A DNA stretch of 64,000 nt from an uncultured Blautia sp. (GCF_937880195.1 NZ_CALFLA010000003.1:24323-88322), one strand, 5' to 3'. Shown: positions 33,609-42,764, counted from the stretch's first letter. Numbers and translations are program-made. The notes: a model not told the origin generated them from the sequence alone.

Positions 33609-36182
33609 ATGGATCAATATAATGTTACCGGAATGAGCTGCGCTGCCTGCAGCGCCCGCGTAGAAAAGGCTGTTTCCCATGTGCCGGGAGTCACTTCCTG
33701 TTCCGTAAGCCTTCTCACAAATTCAATGGGAGTGGAAGGAACTGCTTCTGCTTCCGATATTATAGCCGCTGTAGAAGAAGCCGGATACGGAGCATCTGCA
33801 AAGGGAGGCGCCTCCCAGAGTATTCCTGCATCGGAAGCTGCAGAGGCTCTTTTGGACCATGAAACTCCCATTCTCAAGAAGCGCCTGATTGCCTCCCTTG
33901 GTTTTCTGCTTGTACTTATGTATTTTTCCATGGGACACATGATGTGGGGCTGGCCTGCGCCAAAATGGTTCCACAATAACCCTGTTGCCATGGGGCTTTT
34001 ACAGCTTCTTCTGGCAGGAATCGTTATGGTCATCAACCAGAAATTTTTTATCAGCGGATTTAAGAGTCTCTGGCACAAAGCGCCTAACATGGATACCCTG
34101 GTAGCTCTTGGCTCCATGGCCTCCTTTGTGTGGAGCGTCTATGTTCTTTTTGCCATGACAGAAGCCCAGGCAGAGGGAAATATGACAGCAGTAACAGAAT
34201 ATATGATGGACTTTTACTTTGAATCTGCGGCTATGATCCTTACCCTTATCACTGTTGGCAAAATGCTGGAAGCCCGCTCCAAGGGCAAAACAACAGACGC
34301 CCTGAAAAGTCTTATGAAACTTGCCCCCAAAACAGCCTCTGTCATCCGGGACGGCGAGGAATCTGTAGTTCCCATTGAACAGGTGCGAAAAGGCGATATC
34401 TTCGTTGTCCGTCCGGGAGAAAATATTCCGGTAGACGGTATTGTTCTGGAGGGCTCCAGCGCAGTAAATGAAGCAGCTCTTACAGGAGAAAGCATTCCTG
34501 TGGACAAGGAGACAGGAGATACCGTATCTGCAGCCACTGTCAACCAGTCCGGTTTTATCCGCTGCGAGGCTACCCATGTAGGGGAAGACACTACTCTTTC
34601 CCAGATCATCAAAATGGTAAGTGACGCGGCTGCCACCAAAGCTCCCATTGCCAAGGTAGCCGACCGGGTTTCCGGTGTTTTTGTGCCTGCCGTTATTACC
34701 ATTGCCGTGATCACGACTATCGTATGGCTTCTCACTGGACAGACCTTTGGATATGCCCTTGCAAGAGGAATCTCCGTTCTTGTTATTAGCTGCCCCTGCG
34801 CTCTCGGTCTTGCAACTCCAGTTGCCATCATGGTAGGAAACGGAATGGGCGCCAAACACGGAATCCTTTTTAAAACAGCCGTTTCTCTGGAAGAAGCGGG
34901 AAAGGTACAGATCGTAGCACTGGACAAAACAGGAACCATCACCAGAGGCGAACCTGAGGTAACAGATATTCTTCCGGCTGAAGGATTTACAGAAGAATCT
35001 CTTCTCACTCTTGCTCTTTCTCTGGAGAAAAAAAGCGAGCATCCTCTGGCAAAAGCCGTTCTCAAAAAAGCAGAAGCCCTTAACCTGAAAGCCCCGGATG
35101 CAGATGATTTCCAGGCGCTTCCCGGAAACGGACTTTCTGGAACAGTAAATGGAGAGCCTATCTCTGGGGGAAATATGAATTTTATCCAAAATCATGTTTC
35201 AGTTCCCGCAGCTCTTCAGAACAGGGCCATGGAACTGGCGGAACAGGGAAAAACGCCCCTTTTATTTACAAAAGGAAACCGTCTTGCAGGAATCATTGCT
35301 GTTGCAGACGTAATCAAGGAAGACAGCCCCAGGGCCATAAAAGAACTTCAGAATATGGGAATCCGGGTGGTTATGCTGACAGGAGACAACGAACGGACAG
35401 CTAAGGCCATAGGAAAACAGGCAGGAGTGGATCAGGTGATCGCAGGAGTTCTTCCTGACGGAAAAGAAAGCGTGATCCGTTCTCTGAAAGAACTGGGACG
35501 GGTTGCCATGGTGGGGGACGGTATCAACGACGCCCCTGCTCTTACAAGAGCAGATATTGGAATTGCCATCGGCGCCGGAACAGATATCGCTATTGACGCC
35601 GCAGATATAGTCCTTATGAAAAGCAGGCTCAGCGACGTTCCTGCCGCGATCCGTTTAAGCCGCGCCACCCTTCAGAACATTCATGAGAATCTGTTCTGGG
35701 CATTTTTCTACAATATCATTGGTATTCCTCTTGCAGCCGGCGTATGGATCCCGATTTTCGGCTGGACCTTAAATCCTATGTTCGGAGCTGCTGCTATGAG
35801 CCTTTCCAGCTTCTGCGTAGTCACAAACGCCCTTCGCCTGAATTTATTTAAAATTCATAATGCGGAAAAAGATAAAAAGCTCAAACACATGGTTTCCATT
35901 TCTTCCGAAAACCTTTATAATAAAAATAATAACGAACAAAATAACGAAAAGGAGAAACACGCTATGGTAAAGATCACAGTAAATGTAGAAGGAATGATGT
36001 GCCCCCACTGCGAGGCTCATGTAAACGAAGCAGTTAAGACTGCTTTTGGAGCAGAAGACGTTGTCTCCTCCCACGAAAGTAAGACAACCGTATTTACTTC
36101 CCCAGACCAGGTGGATGAGGACAAAATCCGTGAGGTCATCAAAAACGCCGGATACGAAGTAACCGGAATCACACAGGAATGA
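33609..36182 (+). CDS. copA: Copper-exporting P1B-type ATPase with an extra C-terminal HMA domain
   Basis: 857 residues. An N-terminal metal-binding domain ([12 protein letters not shown]), eight membrane helices with the transport motif [13 protein letters not shown] phosphorylation site, SEHPLAKA and [10 protein letters not shown] define a CopA copper exporter. After the last helix, an Asn/Lys-rich linker (about residues 750-785) leads to a second HMA domain of 72 residues with [11 protein letters not shown]. That domain begins at an internal ATG (35964) with its own AAGGAG nine bases upstream, so a free CopZ-like chaperone may be made as well. Copper-regulated by CsoR. Confidence 0.93.
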   Translation: MDQYNVTGMSCAACSARVEKAVSHVPGVTSCSVSLLTNSMGVEGTASASDIIAAVEEAGYGASAKGGASQSIPASEAAEALLDHETPILKKRLIASLGFLLVLMYFSMGHMMWGWPAPKWFHNNPVAMGLLQLLLAGIVMVINQKFFISGFKSLWHKAPNMDTLVALGSMASFVWSVYVLFAMTEAQAEGNMTAVTEYMMDFYFESAAMILTLITVGKMLEARSKGKTTDALKSLMKLAPKTASVIRDGEESVVPIEQVRKGDIFVVRPGENIPVDGIVLEGSSAVNEAALTGESIPVDKETGDTVSAATVNQSGFIRCEATHVGEDTTLSQIIKMVSDAAATKAPIAKVADRVSGVFVPAVITIAVITTIVWLLTGQTFGYALARGISVLVISCPCALGLATPVAIMVGNGMGAKHGILFKTAVSLEEAGKVQIVALDKTGTITRGEPEVTDILPAEGFTEESLLTLALSLEKKSEHPLAKAVLKKAEALNLKAPDADDFQALPGNGLSGTVNGEPISGGNMNFIQNHVSVPAALQNRAMELAEQGKTPLLFTKGNRLAGIIAVADVIKEDSPRAIKELQNMGIRVVMLTGDNERTAKAIGKQAGVDQVIAGVLPDGKESVIRSLKELGRVAMVGDGINDAPALTRADIGIAIGAGTDIAIDAADIVLMKSRLSDVPAAIRLSRATLQNIHENLFWAFFYNIIGIPLAAGVWIPIFGWTLNPMFGAAAMSLSSFCVVTNALRLNLFKIHNAEKDKKLKHMVSISSENLYNKNNNEQNNEKEKHAMVKITVNVEGMMCPHCEAHVNEAVKTAFGAEDVVSSHESKTTVFTSPDQVDEDKIREVIKNAGYEVTGITQE
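35964..36182 (+). CDS. Possible internal start: CopZ-like copper chaperone
   Basis: In-frame with copA. AAGGAG (35949-35954) and ATG 35964 would give a 72-residue HMA protein, [15 protein letters not shown] onward, similar in size and motif to free CopZ chaperones. Whether it is made separately is not shown by sequence alone. Confidence 0.4.
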   Translation: MVKITVNVEGMMCPHCEAHVNEAVKTAFGAEDVVSSHESKTTVFTSPDQVDEDKIREVIKNAGYEVTGITQE

Positions 36183-36217
36183 TCCGACCGCTTTCAGGTG
36201 TCATCATCCAGTAAAGC

Positions 36218-36253
36218 AAACGGGTCACGGCCACTTTCCGTGATCCGTTTTTT
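36218..36253 (+). terminator. Terminator of the copper operon
   Basis: ACGGGTCACGG pairs with CCGTGATCCGT, followed by TTTTTT. No riboswitch-like element was recognised between it and the CLC gene. Confidence 0.8.
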
Positions 36254-36280
36254 CGCGAAAACAAAACGAGGGGATAAATT

Positions 36281-37573
36281 ATGGATACAATACAGAAAAA
36301 ACGACAAAACAAAATTCTTCGGCTGATCCATTTCTATGGAAATCGAATATGGAGAGACACATCCAATCTTTTAAAATGGATGATCCTGGCTGTTTTTACG
36401 GGACTGACCGTAGGCGCAGTCAGCAGCGTTTTTGCAAAGGCATTAAAAACCGTTACTGCCTTTCGGATAAATAATCCCCGGGTTTTTCTCCTTTTGCCTG
36501 CAGCCGGATTAATCATTGTATTTTTGTACCGAAAATTCGGCCGTGACGACGGTGGTACTAATCAGGTGCTTTCAACCATCCGTTCCCAAGACGACGTTCC
36601 GCTCCGATCTGCCCCGCTGATCTTCATATCCACTCTTCTCACTCACCTTACCGGAGGATCCGCAGGCAGAGAAGGCGCTGCGATCCAGCTTGGAGGAAGT
36701 ATCGGCAACCAGCTTGGAGTCTGGCTCAAACTTGATGAGGAAGATTGCCATGTAATTGTAATGTGCGGCATGAGCGCCGCCTTTTCTGCTGTTTTCGGAA
36801 CTCCTATGGCTGCCGCAGTATTTTCTATGGAGGTTGTCAGTGTAGGAGTTATGTATTATGCGGCCCTTCTTCCCTGTGTTATCTCCTCCCTTGTAGCGGC
36901 AAAATTCGCTGTCGGCTATGGTATCCATCCAGAAAGCTTTCATGTTTCAGGCATTCCGGACCTCACTGCTGTTACTGGCGCAAAAATGCTTCTTGTAGCT
37001 GTCGGTTGTGGAATCATCAGCATACTCTTCTGCATAACGCTGAAAAGTATGGGTTCTTTTTATAAACGTTTTTTCAAAAATCCCTATTTACGAATTATCG
37101 CAGCCTCTGTTGCTATTATTCTGATCACAGTCATTCTTCAAACTCCAGATTATATGGGAGCCGGAAATGAACTGATTGCTCTGGCTGTAGAGGAAGGGCA
37201 GGCACGTCCTTTTGATTTCCTGTGGAAGCTGCTTCTCACTGCCGTCACTATGAAGGCCGGATTCCGCGGGGGAGAGATTGTTCCCTCCTTCTGTATTGGA
37301 GCTACCTTCGGCTGTGTCATGGGACAGCTTCTGGGCTTGTCGCCTTCACTTTGCGCAGCTTCCGGAATGGCTGCTTTATTCTGTGGCGTTACCAACTGCC
37401 CTATTACCTCTGTGCTGATCGCTTTTGAACTTTTTGGATTTGAGGGCGTATCCTTTTACCTGATCGCAGTTTCCATAAGCTACGCAGTTTCCGGTTATTA
37501 CAGTCTTTATAAAGATCAAACCATTGTGTACTCCAAATATAAGGCAAGATACATCAACCGACATACAAAGTGA
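36281..37573 (+). CDS. CLC-type chloride/fluoride channel or antiporter
   Basis: 430 residues with about ten hydrophobic segments. The CLC filter motif with gating Glu is GSAGREGAAIQLGG, and CGMSAAFSAVFGTPMAAAVF follows. The sequence after GREG differs from the GREGP of classical chloride CLCs and leans toward the prokaryotic branch that includes fluoride exporters, but no fluoride riboswitch precedes the gene. Substrate left open. GAGGGG precedes the ATG. Confidence 0.88.
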   Translation: MDTIQKKRQNKILRLIHFYGNRIWRDTSNLLKWMILAVFTGLTVGAVSSVFAKALKTVTAFRINNPRVFLLLPAAGLIIVFLYRKFGRDDGGTNQVLSTIRSQDDVPLRSAPLIFISTLLTHLTGGSAGREGAAIQLGGSIGNQLGVWLKLDEEDCHVIVMCGMSAAFSAVFGTPMAAAVFSMEVVSVGVMYYAALLPCVISSLVAAKFAVGYGIHPESFHVSGIPDLTAVTGAKMLLVAVGCGIISILFCITLKSMGSFYKRFFKNPYLRIIAASVAIILITVILQTPDYMGAGNELIALAVEEGQARPFDFLWKLLLTAVTMKAGFRGGEIVPSFCIGATFGCVMGQLLGLSPSLCAASGMAALFCGVTNCPITSVLIAFELFGFEGVSFYLIAVSISYAVSGYYSLYKDQTIVYSKYKARYINRHTK

Positions 37574-37636
37574 ATTGCGGTATTGCTGTATCTTCGGATA
37601 TTTTAGCTGCGTTTCTCATGGCATTGGTCAATGTTT

Positions 37637-37678
37637 AGTCAACCATTATTTCTACAAATGTAGAAATAATGGTTGACT
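37637..37678 (+). promoter_or_regulatory. BlaI-type operator 1 inside a 42-bp perfect palindrome
   Basis: Two 20-base arms (37637-37656 and 37659-37678) pair perfectly around AA. The core TTCTACAAATGTAGAA matches the TACA-N2-TGTA operators of BlaI/MecI repressors. The right arm contains the -35 TTGACT. Confidence 0.7.
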
Positions 37679-37701
37679 TTTATCTTCTACAGATGTAGAA
37701 T
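37673..37701 (+). promoter_or_regulatory. Promoter of the secreted-protein gene
   Basis: TTGACT (37673-37678), 17 bp, TAGAAT (37696-37701). The -35 lies in palindrome 1 and the -10 in operator 2, so bound repressor should block it. Confidence 0.7.
37685..37700 (+). promoter_or_regulatory. BlaI-type operator 2
   Basis: TTCTACAGATGTAGAA, overlapping the -10. Confidence 0.7.
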
Positions 37702-37710
37702 AAAGTTAAC

Positions 37711-37726
37711 TTCTACGGATGTAGAA
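37711..37726 (+). promoter_or_regulatory. BlaI-type operator 3
   Basis: TTCTACGGATGTAGAA, 26 bp after operator 2 centre to centre, at the transcription start. Confidence 0.65.
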
Positions 37727-37750
37727 AATAAAATTTAGGGAGAATCCACT

Positions 37751-38668
37751 ATGAAGAAAAGAACAACAAAGTTTATGACACTTATGACTGCAGCAACACT
37801 TGGGATTTTTTCAGCAGGAACTGTTATGGCAGCTGGAAATAATGATTTTTATACGCAGCCGCCAGCTGGTTCTGCCTGGGAGAATGCAAATACGGAAGGT
37901 ACTTATGCCAGCTATACCAATGGAAGCGATTATGTAAATATTTACAAATATTCGCTGGAAGATGTCAAAACAGGAATCGCCAAATGCAACGACACTTATG
38001 AGGCCTGCTACCAGACGATTTATTCAGAAGGAGACAGCCTGTATATGGCAGTAGGATATGCAAAAGACGCAGATGATATAGGTGATGTCAGGAAATTTAT
38101 AGAATATATCTCCTATCCCGGAAACCCGTCTTTTACCAGACAGACAGAGGAAAATGCAGCAGGAAATTCTGATGCTTCCGTTCAGCAGTCAGAGGAAGGT
38201 TCAAATTCTTCCGATACAGAAGAAAATAATTCTGATAATTCAGAAGGTACAGAAGAAAATAATTCTGCTGATTCAGAAGATAACAGTGATGATTTGGATG
38301 TTATTTCTACTGCGCCTATGGTATTAGCTGACAGTAACGGAAATACAATTACAGTCAAATATATTCTTTACGAAGACAACTCTTATGAATATCGTGGTGA
38401 TGATGGAATGACATATACCGATAACGGGGATGACACCTATACAGACGAAAACGGAAATACCTATTCAGCTCTGAATGATGATACACATCATATGGGATAT
38501 CCGCTGGAACAGCACCATCTTCAGGATGTGGAGGGCAATACTATAACGGTTACCCAGACTACAAACGGCGATTATTATTTCGCCGATGAAAACGGCACCG
38601 GTTTTACCAACAATGGAGACGGGACATGGTACGATGAAAACGGCAGCAGTTATACGGAGATAGACTGA
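37751..38668 (+). CDS. Secreted protein with Asp/Gly-rich C-terminal domain, target of BlaI-like repressor
   Basis: 305 residues. A signal peptide (about residues 1-27, ending GTVMAAG) is followed by a globular N-terminal domain with two Cys (KCNDTYEACYQT). A low-complexity Ser/Glu/Asn linker covers about residues 130-185. The C-terminal 100 residues carry repeated short motifs of the kind DNGDDTYTDENGNTY and NNGDGTWYDENGSSY. The same domain ends the M56 protease encoded downstream. No anchor or lipobox is seen, so it is probably released or wall-associated. Function unknown. Three BlaI-type operators cover its promoter. Confidence 0.8.
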   Translation: MKKRTTKFMTLMTAATLGIFSAGTVMAAGNNDFYTQPPAGSAWENANTEGTYASYTNGSDYVNIYKYSLEDVKTGIAKCNDTYEACYQTIYSEGDSLYMAVGYAKDADDIGDVRKFIEYISYPGNPSFTRQTEENAAGNSDASVQQSEEGSNSSDTEENNSDNSEGTEENNSADSEDNSDDLDVISTAPMVLADSNGNTITVKYILYEDNSYEYRGDDGMTYTDNGDDTYTDENGNTYSALNDDTHHMGYPLEQHHLQDVEGNTITVTQTTNGDYYFADENGTGFTNNGDGTWYDENGSSYTEID

Positions 38669-38685
38669 CAGCGGTCAGTAGCTGA

Positions 38686-38727
38686 AACAAAGGGCTTCTG
38701 TAAAATATGCAGAAGTCCTTGTTATTT
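38686..38727 (+). terminator. Terminator of the secreted-protein gene
   Basis: AACAA.GG.CTTCTG pairs with CAGAAG.CC.TTGTT; it ends in TTGTTATTT. Confidence 0.6.
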
Positions 38728-38746
38728 CCGTAAATCATGGTATAAT
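38719..38746 (+). promoter_or_regulatory. Promoter reading toward blaI
   Basis: TTGTTA (38719-38724), 16 bp, TATAAT (38741-38746). It would yield a leader of about 210 nt containing two hairpins. Confidence 0.45.
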
Positions 38747-38816
38747 ATGAAAACTCCAGAATCCAGATGCACTTCGTACAGCTGACACTGCCATTGGCAG
38801 TTTGAAGATTCTGTCG

Positions 38817-38881
38817 TTACCATATCAGAAAAAACAAATGTCTGCTTCGCAGCCGCTTGTTTTTTTCTACTGATATGGTAA
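38817..38881 (+). other. 65-nt long hairpin in the blaI leader
   Basis: TTACCATATCAG (38817-38828) pairs with CTGATATGGTAA (38870-38881), extended by an A-run/T-run stem and a CTGC-TTC-GCAG tip. A second small hairpin (ACTGCCA/TGGCAGT) lies just upstream. It could be a structured leader, a small RNA or a degenerate miniature element. Confidence 0.55.
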
Positions 38882-38907
38882 AATAAAATTATCAGAAAAT
38901 TATTTCT

Positions 38908-38934
38908 AGTACAACGAATACTAGATTTATAGAG
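38908..38934 (+). promoter_or_regulatory. Palindromic site before blaI
   Basis: TCTAGTA and TACTAGA are mirrored around six bases about 35 bp upstream of the blaI start. It could be an autoregulatory site different from the TACA-type operators, or a remnant. Confidence 0.3.
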
Positions 38935-38961
38935 AATATGTAACAGGAGGGCTGAAAAAAG

Positions 38962-39351
38962 TTGAAAAAAACATATCAGAGACTACCCGAGTCAGAACTG
39001 GATATTATGCTTGTTCTTTGGAATGGCGCTCCTCCCATGACCAGACCGGAGATTGAAAAAGTAATCAATACGAAGAAAAAACTTGCATCAACAACGATCC
39101 TGTCATTACTGACCAGACTGGAGAGCAAAAATTTTGTAAAAGTGACGAAACAGGGAAAAATGAATCTGTATACACCTCTGGTCTCTCAGTCGGATTATCA
39201 GACCCATGAAAGTCAGAGTGTTCTTGAAAAGCTTTATGGTAATTCACTGAAAAAATTTGTAACAACACTATATCATGGAAAAAAGATCAGTTCGGAAGAA
39301 ATCCAGGATCTTAGTAATTTTCTCAAGGAGCTGGAGGACAGGGAGGAATAG
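38962..39351 (+). CDS. BlaI/MecI-family repressor
   Basis: 129 residues. The winged helix region (ELDIMLVLWNGAPPMTRPEI, then ASTTILSLLTRLESKNFV) is standard for BlaI/MecI. The C-terminal dimerisation part carries the helix where family members are cut by the partner protease. The start is TTG 38962, eleven bases after AGGAGG. It is followed after 6 bp by an M56 protease gene, the usual partner. Its targets are predicted to be the three operators at 37650-37726. Confidence 0.9.
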   Translation: MKKTYQRLPESELDIMLVLWNGAPPMTRPEIEKVINTKKKLASTTILSLLTRLESKNFVKVTKQGKMNLYTPLVSQSDYQTHESQSVLEKLYGNSLKKFVTTLYHGKKISSEEIQDLSNFLKELEDREE

Positions 39352-39357
39352 CGAATT

Positions 39358-41097
39358 ATGGAAGTTTTTGTTCTGCATATTCTGAAACTGAATATTATTG
39401 CAGCAGTTGTAATCTTGCTGGTCAAAGTGTTTGCGGCTTTGTCGAAAGGTAAAGTCTCTGCCAGATGGAAATATTTTATCTGGCTGTTTGTAACGGTCAG
39501 TCTTATGATTCCAGTGCAGCTGCCATCAACTCTGTCGCTGATAAATTTTAAAGTGCAGAGAAGCAGTCAGCTGGAGCCGAAGACAGAGCATCATGCTGTC
39601 AGACCCAAGGAAAGTCAGCAGCTGACAGAAGCTGTGCCGTCTGTGAGCAATAACATGGAAAGTCAGACCGAGGTCTCAGCACCAAAAGGAGATATCACGT
39701 ATAAGGCAGGTAAAGGGACAAAAATTGCAGCTGTAATTGTTACAGTAATCTGGCTGAGCGTGGCGGCGCTTAAACTGGCAGGCGAACTGCTGTCATATTA
39801 TCTTTCCATGAGGAATCTGAAACGGATGAGTATTCAGGTCAGTGATCCGGTGAGTATTCAGATGTACAGAGAGGCGTGTCGGAGGAAGCATGTACGAAAA
39901 ATGCCGGAACTAAGGCGAAATGCAGGTCTTACCACACCGCTTCTTGCAGGACTTTTTCATACAAAGTTGTATCTTCCAGCAACCGGATATTCAGCAGAGG
40001 AGAGGAAACTTGTTTTTTATCATGAACTTACCCATTATTGTCACAGGGATCTCTGGTATAAGATGCTTCTTCGAGTCTGTGCATCAATATACTGGTTCAA
40101 TCCATTCCTTCTTATTATGCTGAAAGAAGCGGATAAGGATATTGAAAATCTGTGTGACACAGCAGTTGTGAACCGGGTAAACAAAAAAGACCACAGGCTT
40201 TACAGACAACTGCTTCTTCGGACAGTAGCCATGGAAAATCAGATTCCCTATGTGACGGCAAGTCTCAATGACAGTGGAATGGTGTTTAAGGACAGAATCC
40301 TGTATATGGTGAATCTGCGGAAGCTTCGCAGAGGAATCCTGCCGGGAATTCTTGTAACGGCGCTCCTTGCAGGCGGTAACCTGGTATTTAATGTTTCTGC
40401 CGGAACAGACACCGTTTCGGTGAAAACTGAGAAATCTGATCTGGAAAAGAATACAAATCCAGAAGAAAAAAATGCACCAGATTATGCACCGTTTTCTCAA
40501 CTGGTAAACATGCAGCAAGTGGCAGAACCCCAGAGTGAAGAGGGAGTAGCAGAAAATGCAGAGACAGAAATTTCTGTAAATTCAGAGGAAAACTCAGCCA
40601 CAGAAACAACTCCTGAATCCCTTATAGAAAACAGCGGACAGGTAAACGAAACCACAGACTATGAAAATGATTCTGACAGTGATGAATCTGTATCACATTC
40701 TGAGGATCTTCCAGAAGGCGTTCCATACACCAGTGGATTCAGTAATGCTTCCGGTGTAGCATCAATTGTAGCGCCAGGTGAAGAGGATGACGAATCCAGA
40801 GTCCTTTACGATAACGGAGACGGAACTTATTCCGACGATTCCGGAACCAAATACAGTTATCAGGGAGATGGAAACTGGGCAGATGCCAATGGCAATTCCT
40901 ACCATACCTGGCAGGACGAAGATTACTATTTCGGAACCCAGCTGGGGCAGCATGAACTCCAGGGCAGCAACGGCACCGTCGATATAAAAGAGACCACAAA
41001 CGGGGATTATTTTTATCGTGACGAAAATGGCGTAGGCTATACCGATAATGGAGATGGAACCTGGACAGATGAAAATGGAAATACCTATACGGAATAA
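39358..41097 (+). CDS. BlaR1-like M56 membrane metalloprotease with shared Asp/Gly-rich tail
   Basis: 579 residues. Two N-terminal helices (about residues 8-28 and 40-55), one at about 125-150, the M56 zinc protease with HELTH at 222-226, and a last helix at about 323-345 whose far side is outside the cell. The extracellular tail has an acidic Ser/Glu-rich linker and, from about residue 480, the same domain as the secreted protein of this locus (NGDGTYSDDSGTKY to NGDGTWTDENGNTYTE). The penicillin-binding domain of BlaR1 is absent, so the signal is not a beta-lactam by that route. It should cleave the adjacent repressor when activated. Confidence 0.88.
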   Translation: MEVFVLHILKLNIIAAVVILLVKVFAALSKGKVSARWKYFIWLFVTVSLMIPVQLPSTLSLINFKVQRSSQLEPKTEHHAVRPKESQQLTEAVPSVSNNMESQTEVSAPKGDITYKAGKGTKIAAVIVTVIWLSVAALKLAGELLSYYLSMRNLKRMSIQVSDPVSIQMYREACRRKHVRKMPELRRNAGLTTPLLAGLFHTKLYLPATGYSAEERKLVFYHELTHYCHRDLWYKMLLRVCASIYWFNPFLLIMLKEADKDIENLCDTAVVNRVNKKDHRLYRQLLLRTVAMENQIPYVTASLNDSGMVFKDRILYMVNLRKLRRGILPGILVTALLAGGNLVFNVSAGTDTVSVKTEKSDLEKNTNPEEKNAPDYAPFSQLVNMQQVAEPQSEEGVAENAETEISVNSEENSATETTPESLIENSGQVNETTDYENDSDSDESVSHSEDLPEGVPYTSGFSNASGVASIVAPGEEDDESRVLYDNGDGTYSDDSGTKYSYQGDGNWADANGNSYHTWQDEDYYFGTQLGQHELQGSNGTVDIKETTNGDYFYRDENGVGYTDNGDGTWTDENGNTYTE

Positions 41098-41170
41098 CAT
41101 TTATCTCAAGTTCCCCAAACAGCCCTGACCATGGAAATCCGTAAAGTACAGGAAAGCAATATCCTAAAAT

Positions 41171-41226
41171 AAGAAAAGCCCTTTCAGACAGTCAATGCGC
41201 TGCCTTGAAAGGGCTTTTCTTATTTT
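41171..41226. terminator. Bidirectional terminator between the M56 gene and pyk
   Basis: A perfect 16-bp stem (41171-41186 with 41206-41221) with A and T tracts lies between the two convergent genes. Confidence 0.9.
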
Positions 41227-42656
41227 TAGTATTCTCCTACTACAGTTGCTTTGATCAGATTTGTATTTCCAGAACGTCCAAGAGGAACTCCTGCCGTAAG
41301 TACCACAATATCTCCCTTTTCTACATATCCGGCTCTCTCTGCAGCCTCTGTTGCATGAAGAAGAAGGATTTCCATACTGTATTCTTCTTTAATATGAACC
41401 GGAATGATTCCCCAGGACATATTAAGCTGTCTGCAGGTATGTTCTTCTGGAGAGCATCCAACGATCATACAGCCCGGACGATATTTGGAAATCATTCTTG
41501 CAGTATTGCCAGAACGGCTGACTGTAATGATTGCCTTTGCCCCCAGATCAATAGCTGTCATACAGGTGGCATGAGAAATCGCTGTTGTCATACTTGTCTT
41601 AGACTCATGCTCTCTGGACAGAATACTAAATTCTTTATTATAAGGAATGTCGCTTTCTGTACGAAGAGCGATCTTTACCATGGTGCGAAGCGCCTCTACC
41701 GGATATTTGCCTGCTGCTGTCTCTCCAGAAAGCATAATGGCACTTGTTCCCTGATAGATGGCGTTGGCAACGTCTGTTGTCTCCGCACGGGTAGGACGGG
41801 GATTTTTCATCATGGAATCCAGCATCTGTGTGGCTGTGATCACCTGTTTTCCTGCATTATAAACCTTATTGATGATCTCTTTCTGAATTACCGGAACGTC
41901 TTCAAGAGGAATTTCCACTCCCATGTCACCACGGGCGATCATAATTCCGTCTGCAACCTCAATAATACTGTCAATATTGTCTACACCCTGCTGGTTTTCG
42001 ATTTTTGCGATAATGTTCAAATCACGTCCGCCATTGTCGTCAAGGATCTTACGGATCTCCAGCACATCATCTGCGGTTCTTGTAAAGGAAGCGGCAATAA
42101 AGTCAAACTCTTCCTGAATACCAAAAAGAATATCCTCTCTGTCCTTCTGGCTGATAAAAGGCATATTTACGTTTACGCCTGGAAGGTTGATTCCCTTTTT
42201 ATTTGAAACAACTCCTCCATTGATAACTGTACAATGGATATCAGAGCCAACGATCTCCTCTACCTCAAGTCCGATCAGGCCGTCGTCAATAAGAATACTG
42301 TCGCCTGGTTTTACATCCTTATAAAGCTCCTTGTAGGTAATAGATACTTTTTCTTCTGTTCCAGGGATCTCTTCTGCTGTCAGGATAAATTTCTGACCTT
42401 CCTGAAGCGTTACTCTGCCATTGGCAAATTCACGTATACGGATCTCCGGTCCTTTTGTATCAAGCAGCGCAGCAATGGGTCTGTTGATCTTTGCGCGGAT
42501 TGCCTTTAAACGCTCCAAACGTCCCTTCTGCTCCTCATGATCTCCATGGGAAAAATTGAATCTGGCAACGTCCATGCCTTCTATTGCAAGCTGTTCAAGT
42601 ATTCCTTCTTTATCTGTTGACGGACCCATAGTACAAATAATTTTTGTTTTGCGCAT
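41226..42656 (-). CDS. pyk: Pyruvate kinase
   Basis: About 476 residues; converts phosphoenolpyruvate and ADP to pyruvate and ATP, last step of glycolysis. Signature parts: KTKIICTMGPSTD at the start, ARFNFSHGDHEEQ, the active site MIARGDMGVEIP, and TATQMLDSM. A short form without the extra C-terminal PEP-utiliser domain found in Bacillus. ATG 42656 fits the GGAGGG site better than the upstream TTG (42662). Confidence 0.97.
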   Translation of the reverse strand: MRKTKIICTMGPSTDKEGILEQLAIEGMDVARFNFSHGDHEEQKGRLERLKAIRAKINRPIAALLDTKGPEIRIREFANGRVTLQEGQKFILTAEEIPGTEEKVSITYKELYKDVKPGDSILIDDGLIGLEVEEIVGSDIHCTVINGGVVSNKKGINLPGVNVNMPFISQKDREDILFGIQEEFDFIAASFTRTADDVLEIRKILDDNGGRDLNIIAKIENQQGVDNIDSIIEVADGIMIARGDMGVEIPLEDVPVIQKEIINKVYNAGKQVITATQMLDSMMKNPRPTRAETTDVANAIYQGTSAIMLSGETAAGKYPVEALRTMVKIALRTESDIPYNKEFSILSREHESKTSMTTAISHATCMTAIDLGAKAIITVSRSGNTARMISKYRPGCMIVGCSPEEHTCRQLNMSWGIIPVHIKEEYSMEILLLHATEAAERAGYVEKGDIVVLTAGVPLGRSGNTNLIKATVVGEY

Positions 42657-42698
42657 ATACAAATTTCCCTCCTCGAATTTTACGAAATATATAATTAT

Positions 42699-42726
42699 TT
42701 TATAACAGATCCCAGGTATTACACAA
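42699..42726 (-). promoter_or_regulatory. Promoter of pyk
   Basis: Minus strand TTGTGT (42726-42721), 16 bp, TATAAA (42704-42699) with TGT before the -10. Confidence 0.4.
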
Positions 42727-42764
42727 GCAGTTTTCTGTAAAATTTTAAAAAATCACTTTCGTTT

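Noticed and set aside
33999..35195. Minus-strand open frame of 398 codons inside copA
   Set aside because: Antisense to a clear P-type ATPase; no ribosome site and no recognisable motif.
36183..36280. Fluoride riboswitch before the CLC gene
   Set aside because: The interval is filled by the copA terminator and a plain ribosome site; none of the conserved crcB RNA motifs is seen.
41205..42206. Plus-strand open frame of 333 codons
   Set aside because: Antisense to pyruvate kinase; composition of a mirror frame and it begins inside a terminator.
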